From contig SMXL01000143.1 in NCBI GenBank assembly GCA_004356385.1, positions 1 to 6,141 on the forward strand: a stretch of DNA of 6,141 nucleotides, read 5' to 3'. The translations under genes and the position numbers were made by a program. Numbering within the stretch: the stretch's first letter is position 1; every line of letters begins with the position of its first letter. Source of the stretch: Bacteroidota bacterium (GTDB lineage: Bacteria > Bacteroidota > Rhodothermia > Rhodothermales > UBA10348). The notes below the pieces were generated by a model. That model was not told where the DNA came from, searched no databases, and worked only from the letters and a program-made list of their open reading frames with translations. This document shows positions 1 through 6,141 of the stretch, one piece after another.

Positions 1-154
1 CCAAGTATTCGTTAGTCTTGAACGCTTCATCGATCAAAGGCAGACTTCTTCCCAGATCGATCAGGTGTTCGTACCGATCCATCCAGTCGTCGAACAACTC
101 GAATTCCTCGACGATTTCTTCTCCGCGTGACGCTATGGATTCGGGTGCAGTCAT
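1..154 (-). CDS. sufE: SufE, cysteine desulfurase sulfur acceptor (partial, C-terminus off window)
   Basis: SufE takes the persulfide sulfur from the active-site cysteine of SufS, stimulates SufS turnover and passes the sulfur to SufB in the cytoplasm. I translated this fragment by hand because it is open to the window edge. The 51 visible residues start MTAPESIASRGEEIVEEFEL and continue with FDDWMDRYEHLIDLG, then SLPLIDEAFKTNEYL. This is the conserved N-terminal helical region of SufE, where an EEFxxFDDWMDRYE stretch precedes the L/KTxEYLVxGCQS segment. The acceptor cysteine, which normally follows within about ten residues, lies just outside the window, so its presence cannot be confirmed. 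The ATG at 154 sits one base after the sufS stop (TAG-C-ATG) and has no clear Shine-Dalgarno, which implies translational coupling to sufS. It is the last visible gene of the suf operon. Identification is confident from sequence plus position. Confidence 0.93.
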   Translation of the reverse strand, partial: MTAPESIASRGEEIVEEFELFDDWMDRYEHLIDLGRSLPLIDEAFKTNEYL

Positions 155-155
155 G

Positions 156-1427
156 CTAGTTCAGTAACGAAGATGCCTGATTGAGCGCGTCACACAGTCG
201 ATCGATTTCATCGAGGGTGTTATAGAACGCGAAGGACGCCCTGACCGTACCTGGAATTTTAAAGTGCTCCATCAAAGGCTGTGTACAATGATGTCCCGTC
301 CGTACGGCGATGCCTAGTCTATCCAAGACGGATGCCACGTCATACGGATGGCTGTCGCCCAGGAGAAATGATATTACGCTTGCGCGTTGGGGAGCCTGAC
401 CAATGAACCGGATCGAGTCGATCTCGGAAAGCTTGTCGATGGCTGTCGAAAGAAGGCGCGATTCATGGTGCTGGATGAACTCGTATCCGAGATTCTGGAT
501 GTAGTCTACAGCAGCTCCAAGCCCAATAGCGCCCGCAATGTTAGGCGTTCCTGCTTCGAACTTGTGCGGCAGTTTATTAAATGTTGTTCCCGAAAAACTA
601 ACCGACTCTATCATGTCTCCACCGCCCTGGTAGGGTGGCATTTGGTCGAGTAGAGTCTCTTTTCCGTAGAGCACTCCAATACCGGTGGGGCCGAACATCT
701 TGTGCCCGGAAAACGCAAAGAAATCACAACCCATCTCACTGACATTTACTGGCATGTGCGGAACAGCTTGAGCGCCGTCAACGACCACAGGGACACTTCG
801 GGCATGGGATCGTTCAACAATTTGTTCAATAGGATTGATCGTGCCCAAGGAGTTGGATGTATGTGTAATAGCGACGATACATGTTCTCTCTCCCAGTAGA
901 TCGTCAAATGCCAGGAGATCGAGGGTTCCGTCGTCATGAATGGGGACGACTTTTACCTGCGCACCGGTCTGCTCGCTCAGTATTTGCCACGGAACGATGT
1001 TCGAGTGGTGCTCCATCATCGTTACCAGGATCTCGCTCTCGCTGTTCAGTTTCGGCCGAGCATACGACTGCGCGACCAGGTTTAGCGCCTCCGTCGTACC
1101 TCGGGTGAAGACAATCTCCGTTGTGCTCGCTGCTCCTATGAACTCCCGAATGGTCTCTCGAGCGTCCTCATACATTTCCGTCGCTCGCTGGCTCAGGGAG
1201 TGAACACCACGATGTACATTGCTGTTGTGCTCTTCGTAGTACAACCGAATTCGGTCGATAACAGATTGGGGTTTCTGAGACGTAGCCGCATTATCCAAAT
1301 ATACAAGCGGGTGACCATGGATCATCTGATCCAGAATCGGGAAATCCTTCCGAACATCAGAAAGAATTCGGTCCAGGGTCTCGTCGCGACCAGCTTCCTG
1401 GATGGTATGCGGACTTACCGTGATCAT
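156..1427 (-). CDS. sufS: SufS, type II cysteine desulfurase
   Basis: SufS is a PLP-dependent homodimeric enzyme that converts L-cysteine to L-alanine and holds the released sulfur as a persulfide for SufE. The 423 residues match the class V aminotransferase fold of SufS. Seen in the sequence are DFPILD (28-33), YLDNAAT (43-49), NVHRGVHSLS (70-79), MEHHSNIVPW (138-147), VDGAQA (216-221) with the pyridine-contacting Asp217, and FSGHKMFGPTG (239-249) with the PLP Schiff-base Lys243. RTGHHC (376-381) carries the catalytic Cys381 in the short loop typical of group II desulfurases, which depend on a partner such as SufE. About 24 residues precede the conserved start of the domain, slightly longer than in E. 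coli SufS (406 aa). The ATG is kept because it overlaps the sufD stop as ATGA, a common coupling arrangement, and has no Shine-Dalgarno of its own. Full length, with no sign of damage. Confidence 0.97.
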   Translation of the reverse strand: MITVSPHTIQEAGRDETLDRILSDVRKDFPILDQMIHGHPLVYLDNAATSQKPQSVIDRIRLYYEEHNSNVHRGVHSLSQRATEMYEDARETIREFIGAASTTEIVFTRGTTEALNLVAQSYARPKLNSESEILVTMMEHHSNIVPWQILSEQTGAQVKVVPIHDDGTLDLLAFDDLLGERTCIVAITHTSNSLGTINPIEQIVERSHARSVPVVVDGAQAVPHMPVNVSEMGCDFFAFSGHKMFGPTGIGVLYGKETLLDQMPPYQGGGDMIESVSFSGTTFNKLPHKFEAGTPNIAGAIGLGAAVDYIQNLGYEFIQHHESRLLSTAIDKLSEIDSIRFIGQAPQRASVISFLLGDSHPYDVASVLDRLGIAVRTGHHCTQPLMEHFKIPGTVRASFAFYNTLDEIDRLCDALNQASSLLN

Positions 1428-2749
1428 TGCGAATTAAGAACTGTTCTCAGACGATCGATCACGCAATCGCGAACCCCTTCTTCTCCAATCTTGTCAATCA
1501 CCTCCCGGGCAAACGACTCAAGAAGAAGAAGCCTTGCCTCGTTCTCTCTTAGACCTCGTGATCGGAGGTAGAAAATGGCTTCGTCGTCCAACTTCCCTGT
1601 GGTAGCTCCATGGCTGCATTTGACGTCGTCAGCGTAGATCTCCAATTCAGGCTTGGAATACATGTGCGCAGAATCGCTCAACAAAATGTTGCGGTTCGAC
1701 TGATAGGCGTTGATCAGCTGGGCATCCTGGCGCACCATCACTTTTCCATTGAAGACACAGACGGAATTTCCATCCAGAATGTATTTGTATAACTCATTGC
1801 TAAAGGAATTGGGTTTTGCATGGTCAACAAAAGAATGGATGTCGACGTGCATGTCGCTTCCGGCTAGGACGAGGCCGAAAAGATGTGTCTCACAGCCCTC
1901 CGCATCAGGCAAGAAGTTCAAGTTGTGACGCACGAGGGAGCCCGAGAGGGTGAGGTGATTCGTAGCGAAGTAACTGTCCTTCTCCTGGTAGACAAAAAGA
2001 GAGTTGATGAGATCGGCCGAGCCTCCTCGATCAAACACATGTACGTGATTCATTCTGGACGAAGGTCCGACAAAAATTTCAGTCACTGCGTTCTCTAGGC
2101 AGGACGATTGTCCCGAATCATCGTACCACTCGATAAGGGTGCCAGAAGCCTGGGCACCCATGATGAACAGATTCCGGGGCTGGATGAGTGAACGCTGGGG
2201 TTCTGCACAGATGTCCGTTATATAAAGCGGCAGGTCCAGTGAAACACCATCTGGAATCCAGACGAAGAGGCCCTCTCCTATAAAAGCCGTATTTAAAGCC
2301 GTAAACACTTCCGACTTGTAATCGGCTTGCTTCGCGATATGAGACTGCACAACATCCGCGTGGTTTTTCAGGGCATCTTCTAGGCTGCAAACGACGATAT
2401 TACTATCGTCCTTCGGAAGTTTACTCAGGTCTGGCCTGAACACCCCGTTAACACTGACGGCCAGATACTGGCGGTCTTGATTCAAAACGACGGGAAGTTC
2501 GACCTCGTGTTGATCTGCAGCCCTTTCAATCCGTAGAGAGTCGGTTAGCCACTTCTTAACCGGCGTATACTTCCAGGCTTCGTTTTTGCGATCCGGAAAT
2601 CCCAAAGACTGAAACGACTTGAGGGCGTCGGACCGAAGACCGGGTAAAAACGACTCGTAACCGTTCAAACTCGCCATAAAAACTTTGTGTCCCGTGAGAA
2701 CGCGGTCTTCGAGTGAAGCAGTCTGTTTGTAGTTGTTTCCTTCAGGCAT
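1424..2749 (-). CDS. sufD: SufD, Fe-S assembly scaffold subunit
   Basis: SufD pairs with SufB and two SufC subunits in the SufBC2D complex that builds Fe-S clusters; it is also needed for iron acquisition by the complex. The 441-residue protein has the usual SufD layout: an N-terminal helical domain with LGFPDRKNEAWKYTP (49-63), then the right-handed beta-helix core, then a helical C-terminal domain that binds SufC. In the core, YADDVKCSHGATTG (372-385) contains Cys378 and His380, which align with the E. coli SufD Cys358/His360 pair at the SufB-SufD interface. This is followed by FYLRSRGL (393-400), a strong SufD signature. SufD is a paralogue of SufB, and the shorter length and the KCSHGATTG motif separate the two. 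The ATG at 2749 has no recognisable Shine-Dalgarno (upstream bases read TCTAAATACC). It lies 38 bases after sufC, and its stop overlaps the sufS start. Confidence 0.96.
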   Translation of the reverse strand: MPEGNNYKQTASLEDRVLTGHKVFMASLNGYESFLPGLRSDALKSFQSLGFPDRKNEAWKYTPVKKWLTDSLRIERAADQHEVELPVVLNQDRQYLAVSVNGVFRPDLSKLPKDDSNIVVCSLEDALKNHADVVQSHIAKQADYKSEVFTALNTAFIGEGLFVWIPDGVSLDLPLYITDICAEPQRSLIQPRNLFIMGAQASGTLIEWYDDSGQSSCLENAVTEIFVGPSSRMNHVHVFDRGGSADLINSLFVYQEKDSYFATNHLTLSGSLVRHNLNFLPDAEGCETHLFGLVLAGSDMHVDIHSFVDHAKPNSFSNELYKYILDGNSVCVFNGKVMVRQDAQLINAYQSNRNILLSDSAHMYSKPELEIYADDVKCSHGATTGKLDDEAIFYLRSRGLRENEARLLLLESFAREVIDKIGEEGVRDCVIDRLRTVLNSQ

Positions 2750-2787
2750 GGTATTTAGACGACAAATAAAGTTGTCTTTGGCCCTTA

Positions 2788-3555
2788 TCAGGTCGTGGAT
2801 TCAGATAGTTCTTCTTTCAGCCAATCGTATCCGTGATCTTCCAGTTCAAGAGCAAGGCTCTTGTCCCCGGAACGAACGATCACTCCATCGATCAGGACGT
2901 GTACAAAGTCGGGTACGATGTATTCGAGCAATCGCTGATAGTGGGTGATCACAATAAAAGCTCGATCCTCGGTTCGAAGCTGGTTAACTCCGTCCGCGAC
3001 GATTCGTAGTGCATCGATGTCTAAGCCCGAATCAGTTTCATCCAGAATAGCCAAGCGTGGTTCGAGCATGGCCAACTGGAAAATCTCATTTCTCTTTTTC
3101 TCTCCACCCGAAAATCCTTCGTTAACAGACCGTTGTTTAAGACTGGGATCCAGCTGTACAAGCTCGGCGCACTCCTTCATGACCTTCAGAAAATCCACCG
3201 CGCTCAGATCCTCCTGGCCGCGATGCTTGCGGATACTGTTCACCGACTGGCGCAGAAAGTTGGTCATGCTCACGCCAGGTAGTTCGACCGGGTATTGAAA
3301 CGCCAGGAAAAGCCCCTCTCGCGCGCGCTCGTCCGGGTCCATTGCGAGAAGATCCTGGCCATCATACTCGACACTGCCGTCGGTGATTTCGTAGCCATCC
3401 CTTCCCGCCAGGACCGATGCAAGGGTACTTTTTCCAGATCCATTGGGGCCCATGATGGCGTGAACTTCCCCGGCCTTGACGCTCAGGTTAACACCGCCTA
3501 GTATCTTGGTGCCGTCCTCTTCAATCGATACGTGTAAATTATTTATCTGAAGCAT
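2788..3555 (-). CDS. sufC: SufC, ABC-type ATPase of the SufBCD complex
   Basis: SufC is a soluble ABC ATPase. It binds the C-terminal domains of SufB and SufD, and its ATP-driven dimerisation remodels the scaffold for cluster assembly. It is not a membrane transporter subunit. The 255 residues match the usual family length (about 250). Visible motifs are Walker A GPNGSGKST (36-44, Lys42), Q-loop Gln87 in AFQYP, signature FSGGEKKRNE (148-157), Walker B leading to LDETDSGLD (171-179, catalytic Glu173), and H-loop His205 in THYQR. FSGGEKKRNE and DETDSGLDIDAL are specific SufC hallmarks. The start gives MLQINNLHVS, the normal beginning of the family, and no upstream in-frame start exists near the ribosome binding site. 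A strong purine-rich site (3569-3577) is 13 bases upstream, longer than ideal. The gene follows sufB after 47 bases. Confidence 0.98.
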   Translation of the reverse strand: MLQINNLHVSIEEDGTKILGGVNLSVKAGEVHAIMGPNGSGKSTLASVLAGRDGYEITDGSVEYDGQDLLAMDPDERAREGLFLAFQYPVELPGVSMTNFLRQSVNSIRKHRGQEDLSAVDFLKVMKECAELVQLDPSLKQRSVNEGFSGGEKKRNEIFQLAMLEPRLAILDETDSGLDIDALRIVADGVNQLRTEDRAFIVITHYQRLLEYIVPDFVHVLIDGVIVRSGDKSLALELEDHGYDWLKEELSESTT

Positions 3556-3568
3556 CTTGTGATTGCAT

Positions 3569-3577
3569 CTCCTCTTT
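3569..3577 (-). promoter_or_regulatory. Ribosome binding site of sufC, unusually far from the start
   Basis: On the minus strand this reads AAAGAGGAG, the strongest Shine-Dalgarno match in the window. It ends 13 bases before the sufC ATG at 3555, while the usual spacing is about 5-9. A different ATG directly abuts it (3568-3566) but is out of frame with sufC and opens only a nine-codon reading frame. The family-typical N-terminus MLQINNLHVS supports the 3555 start. Confidence 0.55.
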
Positions 3578-3602
3578 GTAATTCAAATCTGACGCAGAAT
3601 TC

Positions 3603-5063
3603 TCAGCCAACACTGCTTTCCAGCTCAATGGCGAGCAGTTTTTGAGCTTCCACTGCGAATTCCATGGGCAGTTGCGACAAGATCTCCCTGCAGAAACCAT
3701 TGACGATCAGTTTAATGGCATCCTGCTCGGAAAGGCCGCGCTGCTTACAATAAAATATTTGATCTTCGCCTATCTTTGAAGTCGTCGCTTCGTGTTCAAC
3801 CTGCGCCGTAGAATTGTTTATCTCGAGATAAGGAAAGGTGTGTGCTCCACATCGATCTCCCAACAGCATCGAATCGCACTGTGAAAAATTGCGGGCATTT
3901 TCGGCTCGTGGAAGGATTTTTACCAGCCCTCGATACGAATTCTGACTGACGCCACCGGAAATTCCCTTTGATATGATCGTGCTGCGCGTACCCTTACCCA
4001 TGTGGATCATCTTCGTGCCGGTGTCGGCCTGCTGATGACCTTTGGTGAACGCAACAGAGTAGAATTCGCCTATCGAATAGTCTCCCTTCAGAATGACCGA
4101 CGGGTATTTCCAGGTAATTGCGGCTCCCGTTTCGAGTTGTGTCCAGCTGATTTTCGCATGGTCACCCGAACAAATTCCGCGCTTCGTGACAAAGTTATAG
4201 ATGCCGCCTACGCCCTCCGCATTTCCCGGATACCAATTCTGGATCGTCGAATATTTTACTTCAGCATCTTTGTGGGCGATGATTTCAACGACGGCTGCAT
4301 GGAGCTGATTCTCGTCACGCATAGGCGCTGTACAGCCTTCCAAATAGCTGACATAGGATCCCTCATCCGCAATGATAAGCGTTCTCTCGAACTGGCCCGT
4401 ACCCGATTCGTTGATTCGGAAATACGTGGACAGCTCCATGGGACAGCGGACGCCGGGGGGAATATAGCAGAATGAGCCGTCGCTGAATACGGCCGAGTTC
4501 AGCGTTGCGTAAAAGTTGTCCGTGTACGGTACCACCGAGCCCATATACTTTCGAACGAGCTCCGGATGCTCTTTGACAGCGTCGCTGAACGAACAGAAAA
4601 TTACGCCGTGCCCCGCGAGCTCTTCTTTAAAGGTAGTGGTGACGGAAACACTATCCATCACGACGTCTACGGCAACACCGCTCAGCCGTTTCTGCTCTTC
4701 GAGCGGAATGCCCAAGCGGTTGAACGTGTCGATGATCTCCGGATCGACCTCGTCCAGACTATCGAGCGCCGGTCGCTGCTTAGGCGCTGCGTAGCAGCAG
4801 ATCGATTGATAATCAATCTCCGGGTATCTTAGATGAGCCCAGCGAGGATAAGCGACCTTTTCGTTAAGAGATTCCCAGTGTTTGAGTGCTTTGAGGCGCC
4901 AATCGAGTAACCACTCCGGCTCCCCCTTTTTTTGCGAAATAAGACGAACGATATCTTCGTTGATGCCCGGAGGAGCACGATCGGATTCGATATCCGTCAC
5001 AAAACCGTATTCGTACTCACTCTTTTCGACTTCCTGAAGGTATTTGGTACTGGAATTGCTCAT
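3603..5063 (-). CDS. sufB: SufB, Fe-S assembly scaffold subunit
   Basis: SufB is the main scaffold of the SufBC2D complex. It receives sulfur from SufE and carries the nascent Fe-S cluster. The 486 residues are close to the E. coli length (495) and cover an N-terminal helical region, the beta-helix core and the C-terminal SufC-binding helices. Diagnostic segments are [14 protein letters not shown] (47-60), YLEGCTAP (240-247, Cys244), [20 protein letters not shown] (275-294), NFSQCDSML (392-400, Cys396), [17 protein letters not shown] (423-439) and NGFCREI (455-461). Cys396 and Glu425 align by C-terminal offset with E. coli SufB Cys405 and Glu434, the residues tied to sulfur transfer and cluster assembly. 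The ATG at 5063 has a well-placed AAAAGGA five bases upstream and is the first gene of the operon. Its promoter region is the divergent intergenic stretch, where a palindromic hexamer array lies about 75-90 bases upstream. Confidence 0.98.
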   Translation of the reverse strand: MSNSSTKYLQEVEKSEYEYGFVTDIESDRAPPGINEDIVRLISQKKGEPEWLLDWRLKALKHWESLNEKVAYPRWAHLRYPEIDYQSICCYAAPKQRPALDSLDEVDPEIIDTFNRLGIPLEEQKRLSGVAVDVVMDSVSVTTTFKEELAGHGVIFCSFSDAVKEHPELVRKYMGSVVPYTDNFYATLNSAVFSDGSFCYIPPGVRCPMELSTYFRINESGTGQFERTLIIADEGSYVSYLEGCTAPMRDENQLHAAVVEIIAHKDAEVKYSTIQNWYPGNAEGVGGIYNFVTKRGICSGDHAKISWTQLETGAAITWKYPSVILKGDYSIGEFYSVAFTKGHQQADTGTKMIHMGKGTRSTIISKGISGGVSQNSYRGLVKILPRAENARNFSQCDSMLLGDRCGAHTFPYLEINNSTAQVEHEATTSKIGEDQIFYCKQRGLSEQDAIKLIVNGFCREILSQLPMEFAVEAQKLLAIELESSVG

Positions 5064-5068
5064 TTAGG

Positions 5069-5075
5069 TCCTTTT
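5069..5075 (-). promoter_or_regulatory. Ribosome binding site of sufB
   Basis: On the minus strand this reads AAAAGGA, followed by five bases (CCTAA) and the ATG at 5063. This canonical placement fixes the sufB start and contrasts with sufD, sufS, sufE and the A-type carrier gene, none of which has a clear Shine-Dalgarno. Confidence 0.7.
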
Positions 5076-5097
5076 GCTCGAAAAAAATGAAATCCAA

Positions 5098-5105
5098 CAA
5101 GCATA
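5098..5105 (-). promoter_or_regulatory. Candidate -7/-10 promoter element for the suf operon
   Basis: On the minus strand this reads TATGCTTG, one mismatch from the Bacteroidota -7 consensus TAnnTTTG; TATGCT also matches the sigma-70 -10 box at four of six positions. It would place transcription start near 5093, about 30 bases before sufB. The upstream -33/-35 element is poor (a T-run near 5121-5124), so this is only a weak candidate. The call assumes a Bacteroidota-like host. Confidence 0.25.
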
Positions 5106-5136
5106 CGATTCGGAAAGCGAAAAGTGCGCCGTTACT

Positions 5137-5155
5137 ATTTAGATTTAGTCTAAAT
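5137..5155. promoter_or_regulatory. Candidate operator: tandem and inverted ATTTAG hexamers upstream of sufB
   Basis: The plus strand carries ATTTAG at 5137-5142, a second ATTTAG immediately after it at 5143-5148, then T, then the inverse CTAAAT at 5150-5155. The last two form a perfect 13-base palindrome around position 5149. It lies in the only intergenic region shared by the suf operon and the A-type carrier gene, about 80 bases from the sufB start and 190 from the carrier start. TTAG...CTAA half-sites resemble those bound by metal-dependent DtxR/IdeR/MntR-type repressors. The suf operons of many bacteria are instead controlled by Rrf2-family Fe-S regulators or Fur. The repeat structure is seen directly; its role and the identity of the regulator are inference. 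The AT-rich composition raises the chance of a coincidental palindrome. Confidence 0.4.
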
Positions 5156-5249
5156 TACGAAGAATAAGTGGCTTAATAAAGCAATAATGTACGTTTTAGA
5201 AGGCTTACTGGGTGAACGTGCCTGACAAGTTGAAAAACGGGCTGAAACA

Positions 5250-5308
5250 GATCAGATCGGTTAAATGAAACCAGACGTGCCGGAACGGGTACTTTTGAGC
5301 CTCTGATC
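5250..5308. repeat. Short inverted repeat in the divergent intergenic region
   Basis: GATCAGA at 5250-5256 is matched by its complement TCTGATC at 5302-5308, with a 45-base spacer. The second arm sits inside a small local hairpin, CCTC-TGATC-GAGG at 5300-5312. Together they bracket most of the likely leader region of the A-type carrier gene. Seven-base arms so far apart can arise by chance, so no function is assigned. Confidence 0.25.
5290..5297 (+). promoter_or_regulatory. Candidate -7 promoter element for the A-type carrier gene
   Basis: The plus strand reads TACTTTTG, an exact match to the Bacteroidota -7 consensus TAnnTTTG. It would give a leader of about 40 bases before the ATG at 5345. 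No good -33 TTTG is visible at the expected distance upstream (around 5266-5272 reads TGAAACC), so the match may be coincidental. Confidence 0.25.
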
Positions 5309-5344
5309 GAGGAGTAACGGCTTCATTGAAATATCTAGACCTTT

Positions 5345-5677
5345 ATGAATCTCAATATCACAAAACGCGCAATCGAAAAGATTCGCAAGACGGCAGAACA
5401 GGAAGATGTAGACCTTTCCGAAGTCATGCTACGAGTCGCAGTGATTCCAGGGGGCTGCTCGGGTCTAACCTATGATTTGGGTTGGGATACAGCACGCCAG
5501 GACGACGACGAATCGGTAGAATTTGGCGGTATTCAATTCGTGATGAACCTCAAGAGCAGGCTCTATGTAGAAGGCTCGGAATTGGACTTCTCCGATGGAC
5601 TCGACGGAAAAGGATTCTACTTTGAAAATCCGAACGCCATCAGAACCTGTGCGTGCGGCGAATCATTTGGACTTTAG
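5345..5677 (+). CDS. A-type Fe-S carrier protein (HesB/IscA/SufA/ErpA family)
   Basis: Members of this family bind Fe-S clusters or iron through three conserved cysteines and carry assembled clusters to target apoproteins. The 110 residues match the family's usual length (about 105-120). The N-terminus NITKRAIEKIRKTAEQE fits the first helix. VIPGGCSGLTYDL (33-45) carries Cys38, and NPNAIRTCACGESF (95-108) carries Cys102 and Cys104 as the C-terminal CxC pair, so all three ligands are present. The start is fixed by an in-frame TAG at 5336-5338, just upstream of the ATG; no Shine-Dalgarno lies at normal distance (a GAGGAG at 5309-5314 is 30 bases away). It faces away from sufB across a shared 281-base region, so it probably serves the same SUF pathway but is transcribed separately. 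SufA, ErpA and IscA cannot be told apart from sequence alone, so no symbol is given. Its TAG overlaps the stop of the convergent DUF192 gene. Confidence 0.95.
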   Translation: MNLNITKRAIEKIRKTAEQEDVDLSEVMLRVAVIPGGCSGLTYDLGWDTARQDDDESVEFGGIQFVMNLKSRLYVEGSELDFSDGLDGKGFYFENPNAIRTCACGESFGL

Positions 5678-6141
5678 GGTCTGTTACCGGCCGGCTCGTT
5701 GCCAGCTGATCTCGACCACACTAATTTATCGCCCTCGATAAGACCGATCGTATCCACACTTCCGGCAATCATTTCGAGCACGTATTGGGCTGGACCCCTA
5801 GAAGGCACGTCTTGAGGAGAGAGCGGTTTCATGTACTTCGCGATGTGCATGACTGTCGAATCGGCATCGGCAAAAATTAAATCGAGAGAGAGCGGCGTAT
5901 TCGCCATCCAGAAAAAGCGATCTTCCTCTGTATTGAAAATGAAAAGCATTCCCCGCGTCATCGGAAACTCCGTCCGTTGCATCATTCCGCGGGTACGCGT
6001 AGAATCTGTTTCCGCGATCTCAATTTCCAGGTCTGCAAGCTGTTCACCGCCGCGAAGAATCTGAAGACGACCGTCAACGCGAAACGGAATTTCGTCATCA
6101 AGTTGGTATGAGCTCTGCGGCCCCGAGTCGGGGCTTCCGCA
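5674..6141 (-). CDS. DUF192-family protein, possible lipoprotein (partial, N-terminus off window)
   Basis: The frame is open from the window edge at 6141 to the TAA at 5676-5674, giving 155 visible residues. An internal ATG at 5985 would give only 103 residues and would cut off conserved sequence (EIEIAETDSTRTRG), so it is not the real start. Family marks are TRTRGMM (48-54), GMLFIFNTEEDRFFWMANTP (64-83), LDLIFAD (86-92), GPAQYVLE (116-123) and GLIEGD (133-138). This is the small DUF192 domain of unknown biochemical function, often found as a secreted or lipid-anchored protein. The first visible codon is Cys, followed by GSPDSGPQSS, a low-complexity polar stretch like the residues after a lipobox cysteine. 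Secretion is therefore plausible, but the signal peptide itself is outside the window. The gene converges on the A-type carrier with overlapping stop codons. A role in Fe-S metabolism is not implied by the domain. Confidence 0.88.
   Translation of the reverse strand, partial: CGSPDSGPQSSYQLDDEIPFRVDGRLQILRGGEQLADLEIEIAETDSTRTRGMMQRTEFPMTRGMLFIFNTEEDRFFWMANTPLSLDLIFADADSTVMHIAKYMKPLSPQDVPSRGPAQYVLEMIAGSVDTIGLIEGDKLVWSRSAGNEPAGNRP

Noticed and set aside
387..1571. Several plus-strand open frames of 65-123 codons opposite sufS and the end of sufD.
   Set aside because: They lie antisense to well-identified conserved genes, resemble no family I know and have low-complexity Arg/Ser-rich translations typical of antisense shadows.
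2118..2390. Minus-strand 90-codon frame within sufD in another frame.
   Set aside because: It overlaps conserved sufD core sequence on the same strand and its Pro/Arg/Cys-rich translation matches no known family.
4002..4832. Plus-strand frames of 157, 92 and 88 codons opposite sufB.
   Set aside because: They are antisense to the strongly conserved sufB core, overlap one another, and have no motif or ribosome binding site supporting them.
5265..5306. Short plus-strand frame MKPDVPERVLLSL upstream of the A-type carrier, a possible leader peptide.
   Set aside because: Thirteen codons with no convincing ribosome binding site, no run of regulatory codons and no attenuator-like hairpin pair; such frames are expected by chance.
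5687..5694. CCGGCCGG palindrome just after the carrier stop, considered as a bidirectional terminator.
   Set aside because: The palindrome has no loop and no adjacent T-run on either strand, and it lies inside the DUF192 coding sequence.
5674..5985. DUF192 gene starting at the internal ATG at 5985 (103 residues).
   Set aside because: The frame stays open to the window edge, and the upstream translation (EIEIAETDSTRTRG) continues the conserved domain, so the ATG is internal.

Overview
This window is mostly one housekeeping locus for iron-sulfur cluster assembly. Five SUF genes lie on the minus strand in transcription order sufB-sufC-sufD-sufS-sufE. SufB, SufC, SufD and SufS are complete and carry their expected functional residues. 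SufE is cut by the left window edge just before its expected active-site cysteine. On the plus strand, divergent from sufB, is a 110-residue A-type Fe-S carrier (HesB/IscA/SufA/ErpA family). At the right edge, on the minus strand, is the 3' part of a DUF192-family gene whose stop codon overlaps that of the carrier gene.

Layout: 1-154 sufE (partial, -); 156-1427 sufS (-); 1424-2749 sufD (-); 2788-3555 sufC (-); 3603-5063 sufB (-); 5064-5344 a 281-base divergent intergenic region; 5345-5677 A-type carrier (+); 5674-6141 DUF192 protein (partial, -). The SUF genes are packed as an operon: gaps of 47 and 38 bases, then an ATGA overlap (sufD/sufS) and a one-base gap (sufS/sufE). SufS takes sulfur from cysteine and SufE relays it to the SufBCD scaffold. 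SufC hydrolyses ATP to drive the scaffold, and the A-type carrier is expected to take new clusters to client proteins.

The organism is a bacterium of roughly balanced base composition. The sufBCDSE order, the Bacteroidota-like SufE N-terminus, the weak Shine-Dalgarno signals before several genes and possible TAnnTTTG-like promoter elements suggest the Bacteroidota/Rhodothermota/Balneolota side of the tree. That is a tentative inference from pattern memory, not a phylogenetic result.

No mobile element, CRISPR array, tRNA, rRNA or convincing terminator was seen. I found no clearly new biological system. The points most worth a second look are a hexamer array with a perfect 13-base palindrome upstream of sufB (candidate iron or Fe-S operator), the stop-codon overlap of the convergent carrier and DUF192 genes, and a possible lipoprotein cysteine at the extreme right edge of the DUF192 fragment.
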